Positions 53,910 through 61,517 of a DNA stretch of 64,000 nt are shown in pieces; the first letter of the stretch is position 1; every line of letters begins with the position of its first letter. The stretch covers positions 496,001 to 560,000 of the forward strand of contig CAZXOK010000001.1 of the NCBI GenBank assembly GCA_964642175.1, given 5' to 3'. The notes under the pieces are model-generated. The model saw only the letters and a list, made by a program, of their open reading frames with translations. It did not search any database and was not told the DNA's origin. The stretch is from JANQGG01 sp964642175. Its GTDB lineage: Bacteria > Bacteroidota > Chlorobiia > Chlorobiales > Chloroherpetonaceae. A program made the position numbers and the translations under genes.

Positions 53910-54482
53910 ATGCTTTCTAAGCAACCGCAATCTTTTTTTTTATTGATCTTATGGCTTTGCACCATAATCATAGGCTGCGAGTCAAAAAAAGACAGGTCTG
54001 CAATACAAACCACTTACATTGGCGATAATCACCCTGTTCAGGAGACCTGGAACGGTTCGGTTACTTTTAGCGATTCAGGTTATGTAAAAGCTATCTTAGA
54101 GTTTGCTTATAGTGCAGAATTTAAGAAAGGTACCCAAAAAGACAGGCAGCTTAGTGGTGGTTTAAAGGTTGATTTTTTAAATCGCCAGGGCCAGATTACC
54201 AGTATTCTTACAGCAAAGCGAGCGGTCATTCAGCCCAATAATGATATGGAAGCCTTTGAAGATGTTGTAATTACCTCAAATGATTGCACGAAAGTGGAGA
54301 CCGAATACATGAAATGGATGAACAAACAAAAAAAGATATACTCGGATAAATTTGTCACGATAACTAAGCCTAACGAAATAATTCGGGGTTACGGCTTTGA
54401 AAGTGATCAAAACATGAAAAATTATCGTATTTTTAAAGTCAGTGGAGAAGCAAAGGTAAAAGACGCTTCAAATGATCAATAA
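53910..54482 (+). CDS. lptC: LptC-like LPS transport lipoprotein
   Basis: From the ATG at 53910 the protein has 190 residues. The N-terminus MLSKQPQSFFLLILWLCTII ends in a lipobox-like IIIGC, so it is likely a lipoprotein. The rest has LptC-like repeats: GGLKVDFLNRQGQITSILTA, EAFEDVVITSNDCTKVETEY and WMNKQKKIYSDKFVTITKP. LptC moves LPS across the periplasm to the outer membrane. OmpH and LptC are often adjacent in this group. The longer frame starts at a TTG inside the terminator and is not credible. There is no Shine-Dalgarno site: a T-run directly precedes the ATG. Confidence 0.85.
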   Translation: MLSKQPQSFFLLILWLCTIIIGCESKKDRSAIQTTYIGDNHPVQETWNGSVTFSDSGYVKAILEFAYSAEFKKGTQKDRQLSGGLKVDFLNRQGQITSILTAKRAVIQPNNDMEAFEDVVITSNDCTKVETEYMKWMNKQKKIYSDKFVTITKPNEIIRGYGFESDQNMKNYRIFKVSGEAKVKDASNDQ

Positions 54483-54528
54483 AAGTAAAAGTTAGCCAAC
54501 ACAAACGAAACCTATAAATAACGGATAC

Positions 54529-54927
54529 ATGAGACTACATGTTTTTAAGTCGAAGATTCACCAGGCTTATGTTACAAATGCAGATTTAAACTACGAAGGC
54601 AGTATAACCATCGATATGGATTTGGTGGATCTGGCCGGAATGATCCCGAATGAAAAAGTACAGGTTGTCAATAATAATAACGGGGCACGCTTTGAAACAT
54701 ATATAATTAAAGGAAAGCGCGGATCGGGTACCATTCAACTCAATGGTGCGGCAGCAAGGCTGGCCACCATCGGCGACGAGATCATAATTATAACTTATGC
54801 TGAAATGGAACCTGAAGAAGCCCGGGAACACCGCCCCACTGTTGTTTTAGTAGATGAGAAAAACAGGCCGAAAAAAGTTTTCAAGTACGGTGATCAAGAA
54901 CATCCGGTTCAGATTCAGTCAAATTAA
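54529..54927 (+). CDS. panD: Aspartate 1-decarboxylase
   Basis: This 132-residue proenzyme makes beta-alanine for pantothenate and coenzyme A. It cleaves itself between Gly24 and Ser25 in YEGSITIDMDL to give the pyruvoyl group. It also has NGARFETYIIKGKRGSGTIQ-type sequence, LNGAAARLATIGDEIIIITY and PTVVLVDEKN. The C-terminal extension KVFKYGDQEHPVQIQSN is normal. It lies 46 bases after lptC. Confidence 0.96.
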   Translation: MRLHVFKSKIHQAYVTNADLNYEGSITIDMDLVDLAGMIPNEKVQVVNNNNGARFETYIIKGKRGSGTIQLNGAAARLATIGDEIIIITYAEMEPEEAREHRPTVVLVDEKNRPKKVFKYGDQEHPVQIQSN

Positions 54928-54953
54928 CCAAGAAACAATTTTCACATCTTAAC

Positions 54954-55694
54954 ATGTCTTTAGCTGTTGTTATTATGGCTGCCGGCAAAGGCACCCGTAT
55001 GAAATCCTCGAAAGCCAAGGTGCTTCACGAATTAAACGGGCGGGCTTTAATAGAGCATGTTTTAAATACGGCCAAAAAACTCAACCCCAGTTATGTAGTA
55101 TTAATTGTTGGTCATCAGGCCGAAGAAGTTCAGGAAGCAACATCAGCTTATGACGTTGCCTATGCCTTACAGCAACCTCAATTAGGCACCGGCCATGCCG
55201 TGATGCAGGCTGAATCAGCTTTAAATAATTTTGATGGGGATGTATTGATTCTTTCGGGAGACGTGCCTCTAGTCTCTTATGAAACTCTCAACAACCTGGT
55301 CTCTCATCATAAAGAAACAAAAGCAGTAGCAACCGTTTTAACCACCGAACTGGCAGATCCGACCGGATACGGACGGGTGGTGAGGGATAAAAGCGGTTCC
55401 GATGTATTAAAAATTGTTGAACATAAAGATGCTTCAGAGGCTGAAAGAGCCATTAATGAGATCAATTCAGGGATCTATGTCTTTAACAACAAGCGCTTAT
55501 TTAATGCCTTAAACCAAGTTGATAATAATAATGCGCAAGGGGAGTATTATTTGCCGGATGTGTTTAAATTATTTTTCAAAGACCGGTTTAAAATTTCAGC
55601 TATAAAAACGCCGAATTTTAACGAGATCAGAGGTATTAACACAGTTGAGCAGCTTGAGGAGGCAGAAATGATCTTACTTTCAGCTGAGTCTTAA
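54954..55694 (+). CDS. GlmU-like uridylyltransferase domain, without acetyltransferase domain
   Basis: This 246-residue nucleotidyltransferase begins LAVVIMAAGKGTRMKSSKAK, with the Rossmann-like pyrophosphorylase motif. It has QPQLGTGHAVMQAESAL, LSGDVPLV (metal Asp), VEHKDASEAE and EINSGIYVFNNK. All of these match the N-terminal uridylyltransferase half of GlmU. The C-terminal left-handed beta-helix acetyltransferase half is missing, so it should make UDP-GlcNAc from GlcNAc-1-phosphate but not acetylate. It is 26 bases after panD and converges with pgsA. Confidence 0.88.
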   Translation: MSLAVVIMAAGKGTRMKSSKAKVLHELNGRALIEHVLNTAKKLNPSYVVLIVGHQAEEVQEATSAYDVAYALQQPQLGTGHAVMQAESALNNFDGDVLILSGDVPLVSYETLNNLVSHHKETKAVATVLTTELADPTGYGRVVRDKSGSDVLKIVEHKDASEAERAINEINSGIYVFNNKRLFNALNQVDNNNAQGEYYLPDVFKLFFKDRFKISAIKTPNFNEIRGINTVEQLEEAEMILLSAES

Positions 55695-55701
55695 TTCCGA
55701 T

Positions 55702-56259
55702 TTACAAGTTTTTAAATGGTTTTCCCTGGATAATCTGAACCATTCGCCAAACATATTGCAGAAAAGAGAGAACCAGCAAAACGGTAGAAAGCCATAAGAA
55801 TGCAAGCTTAATGGTTTCTAAAGCCTCAAAATGAACCGGCCAGACAATCGCAAGAAATACAATAGACATAAACCCAACAGCCCATTTGCCAGTGGGCAGG
55901 GCGGTCGTCAGGATATGGTAGCGACGCTTAAGAAAAATCCCTCCAAAAAAGATCGCAATATCTCTCAGAATTACTATTGATACAAACCATACCGGTAATT
56001 CATTAATCCACAAAAAATAAGCAGCTACAGAAAGCGCACAGATTTTGTCAGCTAAAGGGTCAAGTATCTTACCCATTTCGGATACCGTATGGGTCCATCT
56101 GGCAACCTGGCCATCGAACCAATCGGTTGAAATGGCAATCAGCATTACAATAAAAGCAGTGGTTTTATGTCCCGATTCAAAATAGTACAGAAAAAGGGGG
56201 ATCATTAAAATTCGCGATATGCTTAAAAAATTTGAAAATGTTATGAATTTCGAAGTCAC
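55702..56259 (-). CDS. pgsA: CDP-alcohol phosphatidyltransferase (PgsA-like)
   Basis: This 185-residue membrane enzyme has DGQVARWTHTVSEMGKILDP plus LAD, which fits the family signature DG-x2-AR-x8-G-x3-D-x3-D. It has about five hydrophobic helices. The length and sequence fit phosphatidylglycerophosphate synthase. The start codon is GTG. It converges with the GlmU-like gene, leaving seven bases between the two stops. Confidence 0.85.
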   Translation of the reverse strand: MTSKFITFSNFLSISRILMIPLFLYYFESGHKTTAFIVMLIAISTDWFDGQVARWTHTVSEMGKILDPLADKICALSVAAYFLWINELPVWFVSIVILRDIAIFFGGIFLKRRYHILTTALPTGKWAVGFMSIVFLAIVWPVHFEALETIKLAFLWLSTVLLVLSFLQYVWRMVQIIQGKPFKNL

Positions 56260-56330
56260 AATGTGTTAATTCTTAAAATTGTCTTTAAGGTATTGGTGTT
56301 AAGAGAAGAACGAACATACAAAAATTAAGT

Positions 56331-56624
56331 ATGATGTTAAATAAATATACAGCACTAGAACGATTACAACTATTTAAATCGGTTGCATCCTTTGGGGTTT
56401 TAAGGTCTGCTTTGATTGAAGAAAGTGAATTTTCCGGGGAAGCATGCCCGGATCCTGATGATGGCATGGTCGAAGAGTTTGCTTCAGCTGTTGGCTATGC
56501 TAGATGCGAAAGTCATGATTGCGATCTGTGGTTTAATGAAGATAGGGAATGCTTTATTGAACAGGACGGAAAAAAAATTTGCCGGATGTGTTGTAAAACA
56601 AGTGGAATAACCGTTGACTTTTGA
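56331..56624 (+). CDS. Small Cys-rich protein of unknown function
   Basis: This 97-residue protein has MLNKYTALERLQLFKSVASF, then FSGEACPDPDDGMVEEF and ARCESHDCDLWFNEDRECF, with a final CRMCCKTS. The seven cysteines include CESHDC and CRMCC, a pattern that could bind a metal, but no known zinc-finger spacing is clear. It has no signal peptide. Its stop lies in a strong hairpin shared with the convergent dehydrogenase gene. Confidence 0.5.
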   Translation: MMLNKYTALERLQLFKSVASFGVLRSALIEESEFSGEACPDPDDGMVEEFASAVGYARCESHDCDLWFNEDRECFIEQDGKKICRMCCKTSGITVDF

Positions 56625-56639
56625 TCAACAGTTATTCCA
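56603..56639. terminator. Long hairpin at convergent gene ends
   Basis: TGGAATAACCGTTGA pairs with TCAACAGTTATTCCA over 15 bases (one mismatch or G-T) around CTTTTGA. It spans the last codons and stop of the small Cys-rich gene. A weak T-run (CTTGTTTT) follows on the minus strand, so it would best stop the dehydrogenase transcript, but it may also act in both directions. Confidence 0.55.
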
Positions 56640-56650
56640 AATCTCAAGGT

Positions 56651-57967
56651 TCAAGAGAGCCCGGAACCGAGCAATGAAATGTTGTCTTTTGACTTAACAT
56701 GCTTTGTTGCATTTCGGGTATCTACTATGCATTTGGCATGTTTGGAAATCATGTCATAATCAAAATCACTATGCGCAGTAGTGATAATAACCAAATCTGC
56801 ATTCTTGACAGTCTCCTCACTAAGTTCAACAGATTTCATTTGAATACCATCTTCATTTAACTCCGGAACATAAGGATCACAATAGTGAATATTTTTAGCA
56901 CCTTCTTTCTTCAATAGCTCAATAACTTTGAGGGCAGGAGAGTGTCGGGTATCATCCACATCTTGTTTAAAAGCCACACCCAAGATCAGGAAATTCGCAT
57001 TAACCAAACCAACAGGCATTTTGGCCAGTTCATGCCAAATCATATCCCTGACATAGAACGGCATGTTTTCGTTGGTTTCGGCAGCAAGGGTAATGAACTT
57101 GGTCTGGAAATCAAATTCACGAGCTTGCCAGGCCAGATAGTATGGATCAATTAAAATGCAATGACCACCAATCCCCGGACCCGGATAAAATGGCATAAAA
57201 CCAAAAGGCTTTGTAGCTGCAGCTTCAACCACTTCCCACATATTAACGCCGCCCATACGATCGCACAGCATTGCCAGTTCATTTACTAACGCAATATTTA
57301 CACTACGGAAAATGTTCTCTAAAAGCTTTTCCATTTCAGCAACTTTTGGAGAAGAGACTTTATGGACATGAGAAATAATTTGAAGATTAGCCTGCGTGGC
57401 CAGTTCGGTACAAGCTTCAGTAACGCCGCCAACTACTATTGGTGTGTTACGGGTATTCCATTTTTTATTTCCGGGGTCAATGCGTTCAGGTGAAAAAGCC
57501 AAGTAATAATCCTGGCCAACTTTCAGACCGCTTTCATCCAATATGGGCATCAGATACCCTTCTGTGGTGTTTGGGAAAGTGGTACTTTTTAGGATAATCA
57601 ACTGATCTTTACGCAGATGTTTTGAGATTTCTTTTGCAGCAGATACAATAAACGAGATGTCTGGTTCTTTATTTGGTGTAAAAGGCGTAGGGACGCAGAT
57701 ATAGATCACATCACATTCACCAATCCGGTCATAATTCGATTCCGCCCTGAATTCTTTTTCGTAAGCCTCATCAAATTCTTCTTTTTTAATATCCAGGATG
57801 TAATTTTCGCCTGAATTCAAACTTTGAACTTTACTAATGCTCAAATCAATACCAAGCGTTTTGAATCCTTTTCTGGCAAATTCCACAGCAATGGGAAGCC
57901 CGACATAACCCAGGCCAACCACCCCAATCCGGGCAGTTTTATTATCAATTATGGTTTGTAAAGACAT
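56651..57967 (-). CDS. UDP-N-acetyl-hexosamine 6-dehydrogenase (WbpA/WecC-like)
   Basis: This 438-residue nucleotide-sugar dehydrogenase has the N-terminal NAD motif GVVGLGYVGLPIAVEFARKG. The catalytic cysteine lies in GPGIGGHCILIDPYYL. It also has ICVPTPFTPNKEPD, IILKSTTFPNTTEG and AFSPERIDPGNKKW. The C-terminal UDP-binding domain holds LGVAFKQDVDDTRHSPAL. It would oxidise C6 of a UDP-N-acetylhexosamine to the uronic acid. It lies 12 bases after rfbB, so the two are in one operon. Confidence 0.87.
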   Translation of the reverse strand: MSLQTIIDNKTARIGVVGLGYVGLPIAVEFARKGFKTLGIDLSISKVQSLNSGENYILDIKKEEFDEAYEKEFRAESNYDRIGECDVIYICVPTPFTPNKEPDISFIVSAAKEISKHLRKDQLIILKSTTFPNTTEGYLMPILDESGLKVGQDYYLAFSPERIDPGNKKWNTRNTPIVVGGVTEACTELATQANLQIISHVHKVSSPKVAEMEKLLENIFRSVNIALVNELAMLCDRMGGVNMWEVVEAAATKPFGFMPFYPGPGIGGHCILIDPYYLAWQAREFDFQTKFITLAAETNENMPFYVRDMIWHELAKMPVGLVNANFLILGVAFKQDVDDTRHSPALKVIELLKKEGAKNIHYCDPYVPELNEDGIQMKSVELSEETVKNADLVIITTAHSDFDYDMISKHAKCIVDTRNATKHVKSKDNISLLGSGLS

Positions 57968-57979
57968 TTTCCAAGTTTT

Positions 57980-58993
57980 TTAACGTTTTAAATACTGAAG
58001 ATCGTAATAATCCTGGTAAGCGCCTGAGCGAATCCGTTCCCACCATGTTTTATTATCCAGATACCAGTCAATAGTTTTGCTAATGCCGGTTTCAAATGTT
58101 TCTTTTGGCTTCCAGCCCAGCTCATTTTCTATTTTTGAAGCATCGATAGCGTATCGACGATCGTGACCCGGGCGATCTTTAACAAAAGTAATTAAACTTT
58201 CAGGTTTATTGAGTTTATTGAGAATTAATTTCACAATTTCAATATTGAGTTTCTCATTGTGCCCGCCGATATTATATACCTCTCCAAACTGGCCATTATG
58301 CATCACCACATCAATGGCTTCACAATGATCTAAAACATATAACCAATCCCTGATATTTTTCCCATCCCCGTAAACAGGTAAGGATTTATCATCCAAAGCA
58401 TTAGCAATCATGAGCGGAATAAGTTTCTCGGGAAACTGGTATGGCCCGTAGTTATTTGAACACCGGGTAGTGATGCAGGGCAGGTTGAATGTTTCGTGGT
58501 AGGCCCGTACAAGTAAATCTGATCCTGCTTTACTGGCTGAGTAAGGTGAATTGGCCATAAGCGGACATTGTTCAGTAAAATATCCTGTTTCACCTAAAGA
58601 GCCATACACTTCGTCTGTAGAGACATGGATGAATTTTTCAATGCCATATGATTTTGAAACATCCAGCAGTGTTTGCGTGCCAATAACATTGGTTTCCACA
58701 AAAACCCGTGCCCCTAAAATACTCCGATCAACATGGGATTCTGCAGCAAAATGAACAATGGTATCAATGTTATATTTTTTGAAAACACTCTCAACATCTT
58801 CAATGGAGCGGATATCACCCTTTACAAATGTATAATATGGATGTTGTTCCACTTCATGAAGGTTCTCAAGGTTTCCCGCATAAGTGAGCAGGTCGAAATT
58901 GATGAGGTTGTACGTATCATATTTATCAAGCATATGCCTGATAAAATTGCTTCCGATAAAACCGGCACCTCCGGTTACAAGTATATGTTTCAT
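57980..58993 (-). CDS. rfbB: dTDP-glucose 4,6-dehydratase
   Basis: This 337-residue short-chain dehydrogenase begins MKHILVTGGAGFIGSNFIRH. It has HFAAESHVDRSI, VSTDEVYGSLGE, YSASKAGSDLLVRAYHETF with the catalytic Tyr-x3-Lys, and NNYGPYQFPEKLIPLMI. These fit RmlB, the second enzyme of dTDP-rhamnose synthesis. The last enzyme, rfbD, is some 52 kb upstream. Confidence 0.93.
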   Translation of the reverse strand: MKHILVTGGAGFIGSNFIRHMLDKYDTYNLINFDLLTYAGNLENLHEVEQHPYYTFVKGDIRSIEDVESVFKKYNIDTIVHFAAESHVDRSILGARVFVETNVIGTQTLLDVSKSYGIEKFIHVSTDEVYGSLGETGYFTEQCPLMANSPYSASKAGSDLLVRAYHETFNLPCITTRCSNNYGPYQFPEKLIPLMIANALDDKSLPVYGDGKNIRDWLYVLDHCEAIDVVMHNGQFGEVYNIGGHNEKLNIEIVKLILNKLNKPESLITFVKDRPGHDRRYAIDASKIENELGWKPKETFETGISKTIDWYLDNKTWWERIRSGAYQDYYDLQYLKR

Positions 58994-59074
58994 GGTTGAG
59001 TTTTTATTTGAAAAACAACAGAAAACCTAAGTGAAATACCTAATAAATTACTAATTGAATTGAATTGCTTTGAA

Positions 59075-59662
59075 TTAGCCCGAAATTATCCGATACCTAT
59101 TTTGCTGGAGATAATTTGACCAGGATTCAGATCTTTTATTCCGATTACCTTTTTTCTTAAAAGGAGTTGAGGTAATAAGCTCATGTGAGGGCGATTGAAT
59201 TTTAAGTGCCTGAGATACCGCCAATGCAAGGGCATCGGATGCATCAAATGGTAATGGCAGGCCCTGTAATTTCAAGATTGATTTAATCATATTTGCCACA
59301 TGCTGTTTGGTAGCAGTACCTTTGCCTGTAATAATTTTTTTTACTTCTCTGGGTGAATATTCATAAAGCCGGACATTATAATTCTTGGCTAAGACAATTA
59401 TTGCACCTCGTACTTGTCCCAACTTAAGGGCTGATTGGGCATTTTTACCATAAAAGGAAGTTTCAAGGGATATAATGTCGGGTTTATGAGCTTCTATGAT
59501 GCCAGATAAATGATCATAAATAAGTTTTAACCGATCCGGGATATCTTTTTGTTTTGGGAGCACCAGAACATCGTGGGCTAAATGATGAACTTGAGAATTT
59601 GCGACTTCAACCAAGCCGTAGCCTGTCTTTATGCTTCCGGGATCCACCCCAAGAATGATCAT
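59075..59662 (-). CDS. ruvC: Holliday junction resolvase RuvC
   Basis: This 195-residue nuclease cuts Holliday junctions. The N-terminus ILGVDPGSIKTGYG has catalytic Asp7. SLETSFYGKNAQSALKLGQV has the glutamate, and PFDASDALALAVSQAL has two further acidic residues. The last 35 residues form a basic tail (KKKGNRNKRSESW) beyond the usual RuvC end. It is 21 bases after the YebC gene. Confidence 0.93.
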   Translation of the reverse strand: MIILGVDPGSIKTGYGLVEVANSQVHHLAHDVLVLPKQKDIPDRLKLIYDHLSGIIEAHKPDIISLETSFYGKNAQSALKLGQVRGAIIVLAKNYNVRLYEYSPREVKKIITGKGTATKQHVANMIKSILKLQGLPLPFDASDALALAVSQALKIQSPSHELITSTPFKKKGNRNKRSESWSNYLQQNRYRIISG

Positions 59663-59683
59663 ATATTGTTGTAGTCTCGCAAA

Positions 59684-60433
59684 TTAATTAAGTTTTGATG
59701 CCGCTTCTTCCGATAATTCAAGGTTAGAGAAAACGGTTTGAACATCATCATTCTCTTCAAGTGCTTCTATAAGCTTCATAGCTTTTAGTGCTTCTTCACC
59801 ATCCAACTCTATGGTGTTGTCTGGAATCATATCAATCTTTGCATCTTCAAATGCAAGGTTGCTCTCTTCAAGGGCTTTTTTGATGGCTTCCAGGTCTTTA
59901 ACATCCGATAAAATGGTGTAATATTCATCATCATCTGATTTCAAATCCTCCAGACCTGCATCAATCAACTTATCCATTAAGTCATCTTCTGATATGGCTG
60001 ATTTTGCCACACATACGCTACCTTTTCGTTGAAAACTCCAACTAACGCTGCCGGATTCACCAAGAGAACCGCCATTACGGCTCATGATATGCCTGATTTC
60101 AGCCACAGTTCGATTTCTGTTATCGGTCGCAGCATCGATTAAGATAGCAATACCCCCCGGACCGTAGCCTTCATAGGTGATTTCATCATAAGTTGCCCCT
60201 TCAATTTCACCGGTTCCTCTCTGAATTGCACGCTTAATGTTTTCAGCGGGCATGGAATTGGATTTGGCATTGTCTATGGCTAGTCTCAACCTGGGATTGG
60301 ATTCGGGATCACCACCGCCAATTCTGGCTGCAATGGTAATTTCTTTCACTAACTTGGTAAATAAATTTCCTCTTTTTTGGTCGGTGGCGGCTTTTTTGCG
60401 TTTGATAGTCGACCACTTACTGTGTCCAGACAT
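59684..60433 (-). CDS. YebC/PmpR-family regulatory protein
   Basis: From the ATG at 60433 the protein has 249 residues, starting MSGHSKWSTIKRKKAATDQK. Family blocks are FTKLVKEITIAARIGGGDPE, RLRLAIDNAKSNSMPAENIK, YEGYGPGGIAILIDAATDN and MSRNGGSLGESGSVSWSFQ. YebC proteins act in translation of polyproline stretches or in transcription regulation. The longer frame from a TTG adds only two residues. Confidence 0.94.
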   Translation of the reverse strand: MSGHSKWSTIKRKKAATDQKRGNLFTKLVKEITIAARIGGGDPESNPRLRLAIDNAKSNSMPAENIKRAIQRGTGEIEGATYDEITYEGYGPGGIAILIDAATDNRNRTVAEIRHIMSRNGGSLGESGSVSWSFQRKGSVCVAKSAISEDDLMDKLIDAGLEDLKSDDDEYYTILSDVKDLEAIKKALEESNLAFEDAKIDMIPDNTIELDGEEALKAMKLIEALEENDDVQTVFSNLELSEEAASKLN

Positions 60434-60497
60434 AAGCAATAAAAAAGTAAATAAGCGTTAAATCACGATGTACTCTAAACCCTATGAAAGGTTTATC

Positions 60498-60524
60498 TTA
60501 AGCAGCATTAAACTGGTTGCTTAA
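60498..60524. repeat. Inverted repeat between yebC and pheA
   Basis: TTAAGCA and TGCTTAA form perfect seven-base arms with a 13-base spacer. It lies in the 184-base region between divergent yebC and pheA. It could be an operator or a weak hairpin. Confidence 0.3.
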
Positions 60525-60617
60525 AATAGACGTTTAGCAAAAAAAATAAAAAGTGTTATGTCTTTTTAAGTAAAAGTTTTATCTAATCAAAAAATCAACC
60601 ACTAAATAAGATTTACA

Positions 60618-61448
60618 ATGGAAGAGTATTGTGTCGGATATCAGGGTGAGCCCGGAGCTTACAGTGAAATCGCAGCATTGCGTTTTGAAAAGGAAAACAA
60701 GGCGTTTGAGGATTTTAAGCATATTTTTCAGGCGATTTCAGCGGGTGAAATTAAGTATGGCGCAATACCACTTGAAAACTCTCTGGGTGGTAGCATTCAC
60801 CAAAACTACGACTATTTAATGGAGTTTCCTGTCAGTGTTATCGCTGAAACTTATGTATCTATCGAGCACTGTTTAATGGGATTGCCCGGTGCCTCAATCA
60901 AAAAGGCCACTCATGTGCTTTCACACCCACAGGCATTGATGCAATGCAAAGACTTTTTAGACGCTCATCCAAATCTAAAGGCCGAAGCCACTTACGATAC
61001 CGCAGGCAGTGCAAAACTCATTGCTGAAACCAAGTCGCTCAACCAATTGGCAATTGCCTCAAAACGGGCAGCCGAGTTATATGGATTAAACATCATTGAG
61101 ACAAATTTAGCCGATGCCGAATGGAACATCACCCGCTTTGTTTGCATTGCTAAAAAAGGAACATCACTTCATCCGAATGTTAATAGCCAGGAACGCAAAA
61201 CCTCCCTTGTATTCTTACTTCCGAATGAACAAGGCTCTCTTTTCAATGCTATGGCCACGTTGGCTTTACGCAAAATTGATCTGACCAAAATAGAGTCCAG
61301 ACCATCCCGAAAAAAAGCATTTGAGTACTTGTTTTATGTTGATATTATCGGCAGTCCTGATGAAGCAAACGTGCAACATGCACTATCTCACCTCGAGGAA
61401 ATATCACCTATGGTAAAAGTTTTGGGAAGCTACGGAAAAGTAATGTAA
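60618..61448 (+). CDS. pheA: Prephenate dehydratase
   Basis: This 276-residue enzyme makes phenylpyruvate from prephenate. The catalytic domain (1-180) has VGYQGEPGAYSEIAALRF, GAIPLENSLGGSIHQNYD and NITRFVCIAKKG. The C-terminal ACT domain (about 193-270) carries SLFNAMATLALRKIDLTKIE and ESRPSRKK, the phenylalanine-binding ESRP. There is no fused chorismate mutase domain. Confidence 0.95.
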   Translation: MEEYCVGYQGEPGAYSEIAALRFEKENKAFEDFKHIFQAISAGEIKYGAIPLENSLGGSIHQNYDYLMEFPVSVIAETYVSIEHCLMGLPGASIKKATHVLSHPQALMQCKDFLDAHPNLKAEATYDTAGSAKLIAETKSLNQLAIASKRAAELYGLNIIETNLADAEWNITRFVCIAKKGTSLHPNVNSQERKTSLVFLLPNEQGSLFNAMATLALRKIDLTKIESRPSRKKAFEYLFYVDIIGSPDEANVQHALSHLEEISPMVKVLGSYGKVM

Positions 61449-61464
61449 AAGACTTCCCAAGTCG

Positions 61465-61472
61465 TATATTTG
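61465..61472 (+). promoter_or_regulatory. Candidate Bacteroidota-type -7 element before polA
   Basis: TATATTTG matches TAnnTTTG. It lies 45 bases before the polA ATG. No clear -33 TTTG is seen at the right distance. Confidence 0.3.
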
Positions 61473-61517
61473 CTCCACTCTCAGAAGAGTCACCGAAACC
61501 ATATTCACTTAAAACCT

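Noticed and set aside
60468..60524. Possible pheA leader peptide, 18 codons starting MYSKPYERFILSS
   Set aside because: It has one Phe and two Tyr codons, no Phe run, and no terminator or antiterminator pair before pheA.
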